Origin: Rhodospirillales bacterium
GTDB taxonomy: Bacteria; Pseudomonadota; Alphaproteobacteria; Rhodospirillales; JASLLZ01
DNA: 32,865 nt
Direction of reading: 5' to 3'
Assembly: GCA_030754885.1 (NCBI GenBank)
Contig: JASLZL010000110.1
Coordinates: 1-32,865 of the forward strand
Below the pieces are notes generated by a model. The model saw only the letters and a program-made list of their open reading frames with translations, searched no databases and was not told where the DNA came from. Of the stretch, positions 18,346 to 30,415 are shown one piece after another. Position numbers and translations under genes: made by a program. Every line of letters begins with the position of its first letter. Position 1 is the stretch's first letter.

Positions 18346-18359
18346 GGGGACTTTTCCCC
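18346..18359 (-). terminator. Possible terminator hairpin downstream of lon
   Basis: GGGGA-CTTT-TCCCC stem-loop; minus-strand continuation TTCTTCG is only weakly U-rich. Confidence 0.35.
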
Positions 18360-18539
18360 AGGTTTTTGCGGTTTTAGGCCTAATTTGGGTGCTCCCAGCG
18401 TTCCACGCGGTCCCGACGACGACACGAGAGGCCCACTCTTCAAGCCCATTACGTCGAAAGGTACTAAATCTGGTAGTCGTGGGTGGCCGATTCGGTGTCG
18501 TCCATGAGTGCCGAAGACAGAAGTCTCCGCCGACCACAA

Positions 18540-20948
<2,409 letters not shown>

Positions 20949-21022
20949 TGATAGGGTCCCTCTCGCTCAGGATGGCCCCGGCCACGGGATGCGGTCCGGT
21001 ATTGTTGCTCAGACGTCCGTGT

Positions 21023-21054
21023 CAAAAGTGGGTTCCAACAGCCGCCCGGTCAAG
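21023..21054 (-). promoter_or_regulatory. Candidate heat-shock (RpoH-like) promoter upstream of lon
   Basis: Minus strand CTTGAC-N16-CCCACTTTTG, upstream of lon start at 20948; two mismatches to the alphaproteobacterial RpoH -10 as I recall it. Confidence 0.3.
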
Positions 21055-21067
21055 TCCCGGTGCGCCG

Positions 21068-22333
21068 TTAGGCACTGGTTCCCACGTCGTCCCGCCTGTC
21101 GGCATAGATGTAGAGCGGTTTTGAGCGCCCTTCCGAGACCTCGCGGTTGATAACGATCTCCTCGACGCTTTCCAGGCTGGGCAACTCAAACATGGTATCC
21201 AAAAGGATGCTTTCCATGATCGAACGCAGCCCACGCGCACCCGTCTTTCGTTCGATAGCCCGCTTGGAGATCGCCACCAGCGCATCCTCAGAAAAGGTGA
21301 GGCGAACGTCTTCCATCTCGAACAATCGTTCGTATTGCTTGACCAGGGCGTTCTTGGGCGTCGTTAGAATCTCGATCAGCGACTCCTCGTCCAAGTCGTC
21401 GAGGGTGGCGATGACGGGAAGCCGCCCGACAAATTCCGGGATAAGGCCAAACTTCAATAGGTCCTCGGGCTCAATGTCACGCAGAATTTCGCCGGTCTGG
21501 CGCTCATCAGAACCGCGCACGTCGGCGCCGAAACCCATGGAGGCCCCTTTGCCGCGCGCCGTGATGATCTTATCCAGGCCCGAGAACGCGCCGCCGCATA
21601 TGAACAAAATATTGGTGGTGTCGACTTGCAGGAATTCCTGCTGGGGATGCTTGCGTCCGCCTTGTGGCGGCACGCTGGCCACCGTGCCCTCCATGATCTT
21701 CAAGAGCGCCTGCTGGACACCTTCGCCAGAGACATCGCGGGTGATCGAGGGATTGTCCGACTTGCGCGAAATCTTGTCCACCTCGTCGATATAGACGATG
21801 CCGCGCTGGGCACGCTCAACGTTATAGTCGGCTGACTGCAGCAGCTTGAGGATGATATTTTCGACGTCCTCGCCAACGTACCCGGCCTCGGTCAGGGTCG
21901 TCGCGTCAGCCATGGTAAACGGCACGTCGAGAATGCGCGCCAAGGTCTGGGCGAGCAGGGTCTTGCCACAGCCGGTCGGACCGATGAGAAGAATGTTGGA
22001 CTTGGCCAATTCCACGTCGTTGTTTTTGGATTCGTGGTTGAGGCGCTTGTAGTGATTATGAACAGCCACCGACAGCACGCGCTTGGCGTGATCCTGGCCG
22101 ACCACGTAATCGTTAAGCACCGTGCAGATATCGAGCGGGTTGGGGACGCCGTCGCGGGATTTGACGAGGCTCGTCTTATGCTCCTCGCGGATGATGTCCA
22201 TGCACAGCTCGACGCATTCGTCGCAGATGAACACTGTCGGTCCCGCGATCAGCTTGCGAACCTCATGCTGGCTTTTGCCACAGAACGAGCAATAGAGGGT
22301 ATTTTTGGTATCTTCGCCAGTGGGCGTGCTCAT
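21068..22333 (-). CDS. clpX: ATP-dependent Clp protease ATP-binding subunit ClpX
   Basis: 421 aa; C4 zinc finger [49 protein letters not shown]. Confidence 0.98.
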   Translation of the reverse strand: MSTPTGEDTKNTLYCSFCGKSQHEVRKLIAGPTVFICDECVELCMDIIREEHKTSLVKSRDGVPNPLDICTVLNDYVVGQDHAKRVLSVAVHNHYKRLNHESKNNDVELAKSNILLIGPTGCGKTLLAQTLARILDVPFTMADATTLTEAGYVGEDVENIILKLLQSADYNVERAQRGIVYIDEVDKISRKSDNPSITRDVSGEGVQQALLKIMEGTVASVPPQGGRKHPQQEFLQVDTTNILFICGGAFSGLDKIITARGKGASMGFGADVRGSDERQTGEILRDIEPEDLLKFGLIPEFVGRLPVIATLDDLDEESLIEILTTPKNALVKQYERLFEMEDVRLTFSEDALVAISKRAIERKTGARGLRSIMESILLDTMFELPSLESVEEIVINREVSEGRSKPLYIYADRRDDVGTSA

Positions 22334-22430
22334 GGGAACCCCGTTGTTGCGGACCGCCCGCGCCGGTTCATGTTACCCGGATGCACGACGCGCGCACAAT
22401 GTAAATATCCGATCCTTGGTTGACATAACC

Positions 22431-23096
22431 TTAATTCTCTTTCCGGTCATTACCCTCGCTGCCCGCCCCGTCCTCATCGTCGAGCGGAGGGCGGCTAGCC
22501 ACCACCTCGTCGACGATGCCAAAATCCTTCGCCTCCTCGGGTGTCATAAACTTATCGCGCTCAACCGCTGCCTCAATATCCGACAAGGGCTGGCCCGTGT
22601 GATTTACATATATGTTGTTCAACCGGGATCGTAGCGACAAAATTTCGCGCGCCTGAATTTCGATATCGGTCGCTTGGCCTTGCACGCCGCCGGACGGCTG
22701 GTGAACCATGATGCGGGCATTGGGAAGCGCGTAGCGCTTGCCAGGGGAACCGGCGGCAAGCAACAACGAGCCCATGGACGCCGCCTGACCGATGCAAACA
22801 GTGGAAATATCGGGACGGATGTACTGCATGGTATCGTAAATGGCGAGGCCCGAGGTAACGACGCCCCCCGGAGAGTTGATATAAAACGCGATATCCTTGC
22901 TGGGATTCTCCGATTCGAGGAAAAGAAGCTGCGCTGAGACCAGGCTGGCGACCCCATCGTCGACACCGCCAGTGAGGAAGATGATGCGCTCTTTCAGCAA
23001 CCGCGAATAGATATCATAGGCGCGCTCCCCCCGGTTGGTGGTCTCGACAACCATGGGGACCAGCGTGTTCATAAAAGTCTGGGTCCGTTCGCTCAT
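22431..23096 (-). CDS. clpP: ATP-dependent Clp protease proteolytic subunit ClpP
   Basis: Start ATG 23096 ([43 protein letters not shown]...); [16 protein letters not shown] and [23 protein letters not shown]. Confidence 0.97.
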   Translation of the reverse strand: MSERTQTFMNTLVPMVVETTNRGERAYDIYSRLLKERIIFLTGGVDDGVASLVSAQLLFLESENPSKDIAFYINSPGGVVTSGLAIYDTMQYIRPDISTVCIGQAASMGSLLLAAGSPGKRYALPNARIMVHQPSGGVQGQATDIEIQAREILSLRSRLNNIYVNHTGQPLSDIEAAVERDKFMTPEEAKDFGIVDEVVASRPPLDDEDGAGSEGNDRKEN

Positions 23097-23151
23097 GGGA
23101 GGATTGTCCTTTGTCACTATATCGGGTGCACCCGGGCTGGGCACTTCACGG

Positions 23152-24579
23152 TCATTCGCCTTTCTTGGCGGCCTTTTTCTTCGGCGCCGCCTTCTTGCGC
23201 TTCGCTGGTGTTTTTTTGGCAACGGCCTTTTTTTCGTCAGGGTCCTTCATCAGCTCTTCGACGGGAACCGTCTTATCGGTGATATTGGCCATCTCGAGGA
23301 TGAAGTCCACCACCTTTTCCTCGTAAAGCGGCGCCCTTAATGATTGAAGTGCCTCGGGGTTCTTGCTGAAGTGCTCAAGAACGGCTTGCTCCTGGCCCGG
23401 ATAGCGCTGGGCTTCGGCATTCATAGCCCGGTTCAGGTCTTCTTCGCTCACCTCGATATTGTTCTGGTGGCCGACTTCAGCCAGCAACAAGCCCAGGCGT
23501 ACCCGACGGTCGGCCATGACGCGGAATTCTTCCTTGATCTCGTCATCGCTCTTTCCGGCGAATTCGTCTTCCTCGTGATCATGGTCATGATCGTGGTCGT
23601 GGCCTTCACCCTTGCGGTGTTCGTCGTAGTGCTGCCAGATTTGCTCAAACTCGTGCTCGGCCATGGCCGGCGGCACCTCGAAAACGTAAGTCTCGGCAAA
23701 GACATCCAGCAGATCGCGCTTGAGCCGAGACCGCGCGATGGTCCTGAATTCCCGCTCGTGCTTCTCGTGGATCGAGCGCTTAAGATCGTCAAGTCCGTTC
23801 AGGCCCACCTTCTTGCCCAGTTCATCGTCGATCGCCGCCGGTCGGGGTTCGCGCAGTTCACGCACGTGAACATCGAACACAGCGTCCTTGCCGGCCAGCT
23901 CCGAAGCGCCGTAAGTCTCCGGGAAGGTGATCTCGACCTTTACCTTGTCGCCCACCTTGGTGCCCACCAATTGATCTTCAAAACCGGGAATAAAACTGCC
24001 CGAGCCCAGTTCGAGAAGATAGCTTTCCGCCTTGCCGCCGGGGAACTCTTCATCCCCAATTTTTCCAACAAAATCAATGAGCAGGACGTCTTCGACCTTG
24101 GACTTGCGTTTTGTGGCGATGGTCTCGGTCGTGCCATGTCCCTCGGACAAACGTTCGAGCTCCTTCTCCACCTCGCCTTCGTCGGCCTTAACAACCATCC
24201 GTTGCAACTTTATCTTGTCAAACTCGATGGTTCCTATATCGGGCATCAACTCGACGGCCATGGTGTATTCCAGGTCGGAGCCGTCCTTGAAAGAAGTAAT
24301 CTCAATCTTGGGCTGCATAGCAGGCCTGAGACCGCGATCAGACATTGCCTTCTGAGAACTGTCGTTGACCGTGCGTTCCAGCACCTCGCCCATAACCGAC
24401 GGCCCGTAGCGTTTCCTGAGCAGGGATAAGGGCACCTTGCCGGGCCGAAAACCGGGCAGTTGGACGGTATGAACCAGTTCCTGGAGCCGGGTGCTCACTT
24501 GGCTCTCAATGTCATCCGAGGGGACAACAATCTTGAATTCCCGCGTCAGGCCCTCAGCCTTTGTCTCCGTAATCTCCAT
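23152..24579 (-). CDS. tig: Trigger factor
   Basis: Start ATG 24579 ([59 protein letters not shown]); GFRPGK ribosome-binding motif, FKBP domain. Confidence 0.97.
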   Translation of the reverse strand: MEITETKAEGLTREFKIVVPSDDIESQVSTRLQELVHTVQLPGFRPGKVPLSLLRKRYGPSVMGEVLERTVNDSSQKAMSDRGLRPAMQPKIEITSFKDGSDLEYTMAVELMPDIGTIEFDKIKLQRMVVKADEGEVEKELERLSEGHGTTETIATKRKSKVEDVLLIDFVGKIGDEEFPGGKAESYLLELGSGSFIPGFEDQLVGTKVGDKVKVEITFPETYGASELAGKDAVFDVHVRELREPRPAAIDDELGKKVGLNGLDDLKRSIHEKHEREFRTIARSRLKRDLLDVFAETYVFEVPPAMAEHEFEQIWQHYDEHRKGEGHDHDHDHDHEEDEFAGKSDDEIKEEFRVMADRRVRLGLLLAEVGHQNNIEVSEEDLNRAMNAEAQRYPGQEQAVLEHFSKNPEALQSLRAPLYEEKVVDFILEMANITDKTVPVEELMKDPDEKKAVAKKTPAKRKKAAPKKKAAKKGE

Positions 24580-24685
24580 GCCCACTCCCATCGAATGTCG
24601 GCGCCGGGTCGAACTTGCAATTTCAGTGCCCCGGTAGGCGGTCGTGCCCCGGCGGGCGGCCGTCAACCGTTTGTCGGAAGGGCGG

Positions 24686-24770
24686 TGGTGCGGGCGGAGG
24701 GACTCGAACCCCCACGACTTTCGTCACAGGTACCTAAAACCTGCGCGTCTACCGGTTCCGCCACGCCCGC
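24686..24770 (-). tRNA. tRNA-Leu (anticodon UAG), CCA encoded
   Basis: Reverse strand GCGGGCGTGGCGGAACCGGTAGACGCGCAGGTTTTAGGTACCTGTGACGAAAGTCGTGGGGGTTCGAGTCCCTCCGCCCGCACCA; long variable arm, TAG anticodon. Confidence 0.95.
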
Positions 24771-25032
24771 GCCCGATGCGGGATCCGCTACCAATTGGCA
24801 ATCCTACGTCTGCACTGCCAGCCGAGTTGGCGAACTTATACGATTGGCGAACCCTGTCAATCACGTCCCGGGACGTGCGCGCATTCTCTATGGACTTCAC
24901 GACCCAGAAAACTAAACTGCATCAAGCTTGATCGAAATTAATTGGGGGGGGCGATCTCCCAAATCACGCCCAGAAGTCCTGGACGGCCGCCTCGGCGGCT
25001 TATGCCAACATTACGAAACGGAAGGAAAAACT

Positions 25033-25761
25033 ATGCCTGTTTTCAAAGGGGGCCGAACCATCTATGGCGAAGCCATCGGAATTTTGTTGCTCGACACCGC
25101 ATTCCCGCGGCTCCCAGGCGACATTGGCAACGCATCGACCTTCGATTTCCCGGTGCGCTATAGCGTCGTGAGGGGAGCGACGGCTCAGCAGATCGTCCTC
25201 GAAAATGACGAATCGTCGATCACCGGCTTTGTCGCCGCGGCCAAGGAACTGGCCGACGACGGGGTACGCGCCATCACGACCAGTTGCGGCTACCTCACGA
25301 CCTACCAAGACGCCATTACCGAAGCGGTGGGCGTTCCGGTGTTCTGCTCAAGCCTGATGCAGGTCCCCATGGTCTCGAAAATGCTGCCCCCGGGCAAGAA
25401 GGTCGGCATCCTGACCATCCATTCCAAGCGTCTTGAAGAACGGACGCTACAGGCCGCCGGGATTACCGACGAGCCGATCGCCATCATGGGTTCCGAAGAC
25501 GTGCCGGAGTTCTATAACACCTACCCCCGCGGAGCCATGGAGATCGACCCCGATGTGGTCGGCGGCGCCGTCGTCGGCATGGTGCAAAAGCTGCTCGAGG
25601 AAAACCCCGAGGTCGGCGCCATCGTCTGCGAGGCCATCAACTATGCGCCCTACGCCTACGCCGTCCAACAGGCGACCGGCCTGCCGTGGTTCGACATCAT
25701 CGACCTGACCAAGCTGGTCTACGGCGCCGTCGTCAAACAGCCCTACACCGGCTTCCTATGA
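25033..25761 (+). CDS. Asp/Glu/hydantoin racemase superfamily protein (paralogue 1)
   Basis: Start ATG 25033 (MPVFKGGRTIYGEAIGILLLDTAFPRLPGDIGNASTFDFPV...); TTSCGYL and GAIVCEAIN cysteine motifs. Confidence 0.85.
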   Translation: MPVFKGGRTIYGEAIGILLLDTAFPRLPGDIGNASTFDFPVRYSVVRGATAQQIVLENDESSITGFVAAAKELADDGVRAITTSCGYLTTYQDAITEAVGVPVFCSSLMQVPMVSKMLPPGKKVGILTIHSKRLEERTLQAAGITDEPIAIMGSEDVPEFYNTYPRGAMEIDPDVVGGAVVGMVQKLLEENPEVGAIVCEAINYAPYAYAVQQATGLPWFDIIDLTKLVYGAVVKQPYTGFL

Positions 25762-25809
25762 GTTAGACCGGCCGCCTCGGCGCGCCCGTCAATAAAGGAG
25801 AATAAGCCA

Positions 25810-26538
25810 ATGACGGTCTATCACGGAGGCCGGACCATTTATGGCGAGGCCATCGGGATTCTGTTGCTGGAAACCCAGTTCCCCCGCATGCCGGGTGATA
25901 TCGGCAATGCCTCGACATTTGACTTTCCGGTCAACATCAAGGTGGTCAAGGGGGCGACGGTCCAAAAAATCATCATGGACGGCGACGATTCGTCCCTCAA
26001 CGACTTCATCGGCACGGCCCGCGAATTGGAGGCCGATGGCGTCAGGGCCATCACCACCAGTTGCGGATACCTCACCACCATCCAGCAGCCGCTTATCGAG
26101 GCTCTCAAGATCCCGGTATTCTGCTCCGGCCTCATGTTGGTGCCCATGGTGGCGCGTATGATGCCGATGGGCCGGAAGGTGGCAATCTTGACCCTCGATT
26201 CAAGCAAGCTCACCAAGCATCACCTGGAACTGGCCGGCATTGCCGACGAGGGCTTGGTGTTCATCGGCGCCGAAACGGTGCCCGAGTTCTATAACAACTG
26301 CGTCAAGAACGTCCTGGAATACGACCCCGCCGACGTCGAGCGCGGCGTCGTCGGTCTGGTCAAGAAACACGTGACCGAGAACCCCGACATCGGCGCCATC
26401 GTCTGCGAAGGGGTCAACTTCGCGCCCTATGGCGGCGGCGTCCAGGAGGCCACCGGATTGCCGTGGTTCGATATCGTCGATCTGACCAACATGGTCTACG
26501 CGGCGGTGGTCAAGCGGCGCCACACGGGCTTTGTGTGA
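25810..26538 (+). CDS. Asp/Glu/hydantoin racemase superfamily protein (paralogue 2)
   Basis: MTVYHGGRTIYGEAIGILLLETQFPRMPGDIGNASTFDFPV...; ITTSCGYLTT and GAIVCEGVN; AAAGGAGAATAAGCCA-ATG. Confidence 0.85.
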   Translation: MTVYHGGRTIYGEAIGILLLETQFPRMPGDIGNASTFDFPVNIKVVKGATVQKIIMDGDDSSLNDFIGTARELEADGVRAITTSCGYLTTIQQPLIEALKIPVFCSGLMLVPMVARMMPMGRKVAILTLDSSKLTKHHLELAGIADEGLVFIGAETVPEFYNNCVKNVLEYDPADVERGVVGLVKKHVTENPDIGAIVCEGVNFAPYGGGVQEATGLPWFDIVDLTNMVYAAVVKRRHTGFV

Positions 26539-26575
26539 AATTGATGAGGCTCGGGAGCGGGCTGGCGCCTAAGCA

Positions 26576-27988
26576 TTAAGGCTTAGCCAGTCCCTTGACG
26601 GCCGAATCGGCAATGATTTTGCCGTCCGACGTATAGGCCTCGTGGTTGTCGTCGATCTCGGCGAGTTTGTAGACGTAGTTGATCATCATGCCCGCCGACT
26701 GCTGGAGCCCCCGGGCCGAGCGGTCGCCCATCCAGTGTAACCGCCCGATGCGCGCCCCGTTGCTCAGATGGAAATGGGCAACGGGATCGACGGCGCGCCC
26801 GTTCTCGCGCTGCTCGCGGGTCAGAAAGCGGGCGCAAAGGCGCATCAGCGGTCCGTGCAGGGCTTCCGAGAGGGCGTCGTCGCGGTGCCACTCGGGATTG
26901 GCGAGGGCCGCCTCGAGGCCGCCGTCCTTAGCGCCGGCAGCGGCGATCGCTTTTTGCTCCGCCGCCGTCAGCGAACCCTCTTCGCCGGCACTCAGTTGGC
27001 CGTCCAGCCAGGCCCGGAAGCCGGGTGCCGGCGACAGGGTGGCATAGGTCTTAAGGCCCTTGAATTCCGCCGCCAAGTTATCGACCACCCGTTTGATGAG
27101 AAAGTTACCGAAGCTGATCCCGGCCAGTCCCTTCTGGGCGTTGGAGATGGAATAAAGGATGGCCGTATCGGCGTCCTTGGGGTCAAGCAGCGGTGCCTCG
27201 GTGTCCAACAGGTCTTGGATGTTGCCGGCCATGCCGTCGACCAGGGCGACCTCGACGAATATCAGCGGCTCGTCGGGCATGCGCGGATGAAAATAGGCAA
27301 AGCAGCGGCGATCCGAAGCCAACCTGTTTTTAAGGTCATCCCAACTGGCGATGGCATGCACCGCTTCGTAGGCGATCAGCTTTTCCAGGAGTTTGGCCGA
27401 CGACGTGTCCCAGGTGATCCGCCTGAGTTCAAGAAAATCGACGTCGAACCAGGTGCCGAGCAAGGATTTGAGATCGGCTTCCACAAACTCGAGATGGGGG
27501 TTGCCACGCGCCAGCTCCATGAGTTCGGCGCGCATGTCGACAAGAAACTTGACCCCTTCGGGCAGGGCGTTGAACTGGGTCAAAAGTTTGACCCGGGGCG
27601 CCTTGAGGGTCTTGCGCAAGGCCTGTCCGGCGCCGTGGCGTTCCTCTACTCCGTCGGCCCGGTCGAGTTCCGCGACGGCCCGGTCCACAGCATTGCTATC
27701 GACACCGAAGTCGCGCGCCAGGATGGTCAGGAAACGCTCGCGCCCGGTAGCGTCGAGGGCAAGGTAGGCGTGTCCAAGGGCCGCCGCCCGGGCGCGCGCC
27801 GAAACCTCGCCGCCGCGGGTTTCCAGGCAAGCACGCATCTGTTCACGAAGGCGCTCGGCATGTCCTTTCGGCAGGTCGGGATGCGTACTGGCGGCGGCGT
27901 CATAGGTCGAGCCGGCAATGCCGCGCCAGGCATCGCGCAGATTGCCAAGCGCGCGGTCGAGAAATCCGGATTTGTTGTTCTGGGTCAT
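26576..27988 (-). CDS. Malonyl-CoA decarboxylase
   Basis: FAYFHPRMPDEPLIFVEVALVDGMAGNIQDLL...AILYSISNAQKGLAGISFGNFLIKRVVDNLAAEFKGLKTYATLSPAPGFRAWL, characteristic of the MCD family; start 27988 (MTQNNKSG) or slightly upstream. Confidence 0.92.
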   Translation of the reverse strand: MTQNNKSGFLDRALGNLRDAWRGIAGSTYDAAASTHPDLPKGHAERLREQMRACLETRGGEVSARARAAALGHAYLALDATGRERFLTILARDFGVDSNAVDRAVAELDRADGVEERHGAGQALRKTLKAPRVKLLTQFNALPEGVKFLVDMRAELMELARGNPHLEFVEADLKSLLGTWFDVDFLELRRITWDTSSAKLLEKLIAYEAVHAIASWDDLKNRLASDRRCFAYFHPRMPDEPLIFVEVALVDGMAGNIQDLLDTEAPLLDPKDADTAILYSISNAQKGLAGISFGNFLIKRVVDNLAAEFKGLKTYATLSPAPGFRAWLDGQLSAGEEGSLTAAEQKAIAAAGAKDGGLEAALANPEWHRDDALSEALHGPLMRLCARFLTREQRENGRAVDPVAHFHLSNGARIGRLHWMGDRSARGLQQSAGMMINYVYKLAEIDDNHEAYTSDGKIIADSAVKGLAKP

Positions 27989-28043
27989 CATGGCACCACG
28001 CTTCACCCCGCCATCTCAAGAATTGGCTCGTGAAGGTGAGCTT

Positions 28044-29519
28044 TCAACCTTTTGTTTGACCCGCTTCGACAAGACGGGCGAGGACGCCCGGCAAAGCCTG
28101 GGGTAGATCTTCAGCGATCAGCCCGGGTCCGAAGGCCGCCGCCGCGGCGCCGTGCAACCAAACGGCCGCGGCTGCGGCCTCAAAGGTATCCATGCCCTGG
28201 GCCAGCAGGCCGAGGGCGAATCCGGCCAGCACGTCGCCCGATCCCGCCGTCGCCAATTCGGGCGGTGCCGTGTCATTGACGATGGCGCGGCCGTCGGGCG
28301 CCGCGATCACCGTGTCGGCGCCTTTGAGCACGATCACGGTGCCGCTTGTCCGGGCCGCCCGGCGGGCTCGCGTGAGCTTGTCCCCAGCACCTGGGAATAG
28401 GCGTTGGAACTCCCCTTCATGGGGGGTGAGCAACCAAGACGGCGGCGCGACGCGGAAGAGCGCACCCGGATCATCTTCAAAGACGCTCAACGCGTCGGCG
28501 TCCAGTACACAGGCTTTGCCCGCGCCCAGGGCGGTCAACACGCGCGCCTTCGTTGTCCCGTTTACCCCGGCACCGGGACCAATGAGAAAGGCGTTCTTGC
28601 GCCCATCGCCAAGCAGATCTACGAAGGCGGTCTCGTCGGCGACGGGCTTGACCAGGGTTCCCGGCCAGTCGGAAGCGTAGACGGAGAAAACCTCTGGCGG
28701 CGCCGCGATGGTCACCATGCCGGCACCGATACGCCGTGCGCCGCGAGCCGCCAAACGGGCGGCGCCGGTCATCTCGGCGCCCCCCACCACCACCGCGTGA
28801 CCCCGGCTGTACTTATGATCCGCCAAGGTAGGCTGAGGAAGACGATGCCGCCAAATGCCCGGTCCGTTGGCGAAGGTGCGGGGTCCGATCTCGCCCAAGA
28901 CCGATGGGGGAATTCCGATGTCAGCAACCGTCACGTCGCCGCACAATTGACGGCCGGGGAGCAACAGGTGCCCGGGCTTGCGGCGGAAAAAGGTAACGGT
29001 CGCGGCGACGGCGGGCGCCGTCCCCATGATTTCCCCGGTGTCACCGTTGACGCCGCTTGGCATATCGACGGCGACACAGATCATGCCACGCTGGTTGATG
29101 GCTTCGATGGCGACTCCGGCGGCGCCGTCTAGGGGACGCGTCAGGCCGGCCCCGAACAGGGCATCGACGACCAACCGGCAATCGTCGGGGAGGTCTTTGT
29201 CGAGGGGGGCGATGGCGCCTTGCCAACGCTCGGCATTGACCCGGGCGTCGCCCTTGAGCGCTCCGCGCTCGCCAAGAAGAAAGATGCGAACCGGCCAGCC
29301 CGACTGGTCGAGCAGACGCGCCACGACGAAGCCGTCGCCGCCGTTGTTGCCCGGCCCGCAGAGGATAGCCAGCGGCTGCTTGGGCCAGCACCGCACGATG
29401 TGGCGCGCGATGGCGCTTCCCGCCGCTTCCATCAGATCAAGGCTGGGGATGCCGCCGGCCGCCGCGGCGGCATCGGCGCGGTACATCTCGTCGACCGTCA
29501 GAAGCGCGTCTTCGTGCAT
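28044..29519 (-). CDS. nnr: Bifunctional NAD(P)H-hydrate repair enzyme (epimerase + ADP/ATP-dependent dehydratase)
   Basis: 491 aa; LLTVDEMYRAD...LDLMEAAGSAIARHI...LAILCGPGNNGGDGFVVARLL and C-terminal LLTPHEGEFQRLFPG...VLKGADTVIAAPDGRAIVND...LATAGSGDVLAGFALGLLAQGMD. Confidence 0.95.
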   Translation of the reverse strand: MHEDALLTVDEMYRADAAAAAGGIPSLDLMEAAGSAIARHIVRCWPKQPLAILCGPGNNGGDGFVVARLLDQSGWPVRIFLLGERGALKGDARVNAERWQGAIAPLDKDLPDDCRLVVDALFGAGLTRPLDGAAGVAIEAINQRGMICVAVDMPSGVNGDTGEIMGTAPAVAATVTFFRRKPGHLLLPGRQLCGDVTVADIGIPPSVLGEIGPRTFANGPGIWRHRLPQPTLADHKYSRGHAVVVGGAEMTGAARLAARGARRIGAGMVTIAAPPEVFSVYASDWPGTLVKPVADETAFVDLLGDGRKNAFLIGPGAGVNGTTKARVLTALGAGKACVLDADALSVFEDDPGALFRVAPPSWLLTPHEGEFQRLFPGAGDKLTRARRAARTSGTVIVLKGADTVIAAPDGRAIVNDTAPPELATAGSGDVLAGFALGLLAQGMDTFEAAAAAVWLHGAAAAAFGPGLIAEDLPQALPGVLARLVEAGQTKG

Positions 29520-29595
29520 TGCAGCCCCGCCATCACTCTCCCCCTTCCATCATAAAGGGAGTTGAGGGCCGCCGAAAGGCGGTCGGGCGCCGGGA

Positions 29596-30381
29596 CTACT
29601 TCTTCGGCAACGTCTGCGCTTAGGCAAGGATGTTGACCAGCGTCTACAAGGGCAGGAACCTGAGGGCCGGCATGGGAACTCCTGGGTGCCCGTTGCAAAT
29701 TTTGTGCAGGGCTTCCCACGGATTGGCGTTGGCCGCCGTGCCGATAAACTCGGGGTTTCCCTCGCTCTTGAAGTTGAGGGCCCTGCCATCAAACCCATGA
29801 CAGGCGGTGCAGACGTTCTGAAAGATGCGTTCGCCGAGGCCGGCGTCACCGAAGGACCTGAGCGATTTCGAGTCGATGAAGTGTTCCACTTCCTGTTGGC
29901 CGCGAGTGACGAAAAGGGCAAGCCGCTTGCCAACCTCGTCGGAGATCTGGCTGGGGGTGTATCCGTGAATCGGATCGCACAGGGCCTGCTCCGCGATCGC
30001 CGGATTCTTGCCCACCAGGTGGCGAAGGCCGTTTATGCCCGTGTAGTGGGACCCGGCGTTATATGCACCGTCCTTGCCCTTGTAGTCCCAGCCGTGACAT
30101 TCCTTGCAGCGCCAAGTCATGTATCCCTTCTGCTTTCCCCACGGAGGATAGGATGGATGGGCTTTGCGCAGCTCTTGGACGTCGGCGGCCACGGCCAAAT
30201 TGTCATAGAACCGGCCGCCAAAGGCCACCTCCCAGTCCTCGGTCGGCGCTTCCGGAATGCCGCCCAGCCAGTCGCGGCTGGTCTCCACGGTCGTGAGATG
30301 CTTCTCTTCATCGGCCTCGGCAGGAACCGAAAAGGATAGGTCGAGTCCGAGCGCGATCGCTACGAAGGCCCCGGGACCCAA
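29596..30381 (-). pseudogene. Diheme cytochrome c, probable pseudogene (C-terminal nonsense mutations, disrupted start)
   Basis: CKECH and CTACH haem motifs in 29644..30381; downstream same-frame translation ...ALRFLPL*TLVNILA*AQTLPKK* restores a cytochrome-like C-terminus interrupted by TAG and TAA; only a TTG start is available. Confidence 0.65.
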
Positions 30382-30415
30382 CGGCCAGCGTCTACGGTAG
30401 GTCCTTCACTCTGCC

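Noticed and set aside
23344-24429. 361-aa plus-strand ORF with hydrophobic stretches
   Set aside because: Antisense to trigger factor; the hydrophobic stretch [14 protein letters not shown] is the reverse complement of the His/Asp codon repeat, not a real membrane segment.
24686-25033. tRNA-Leu as an integration site for a genomic island containing the racemase-like pair
   Set aside because: No integrase, no direct repeat of the tRNA 3' end seen, and the tRNA 3' end faces tig rather than the racemase genes.
26768-28033. 421-aa plus-strand ORF
   Set aside because: Antisense to malonyl-CoA decarboxylase, which has clear family motifs; typical GC-rich shadow ORF.
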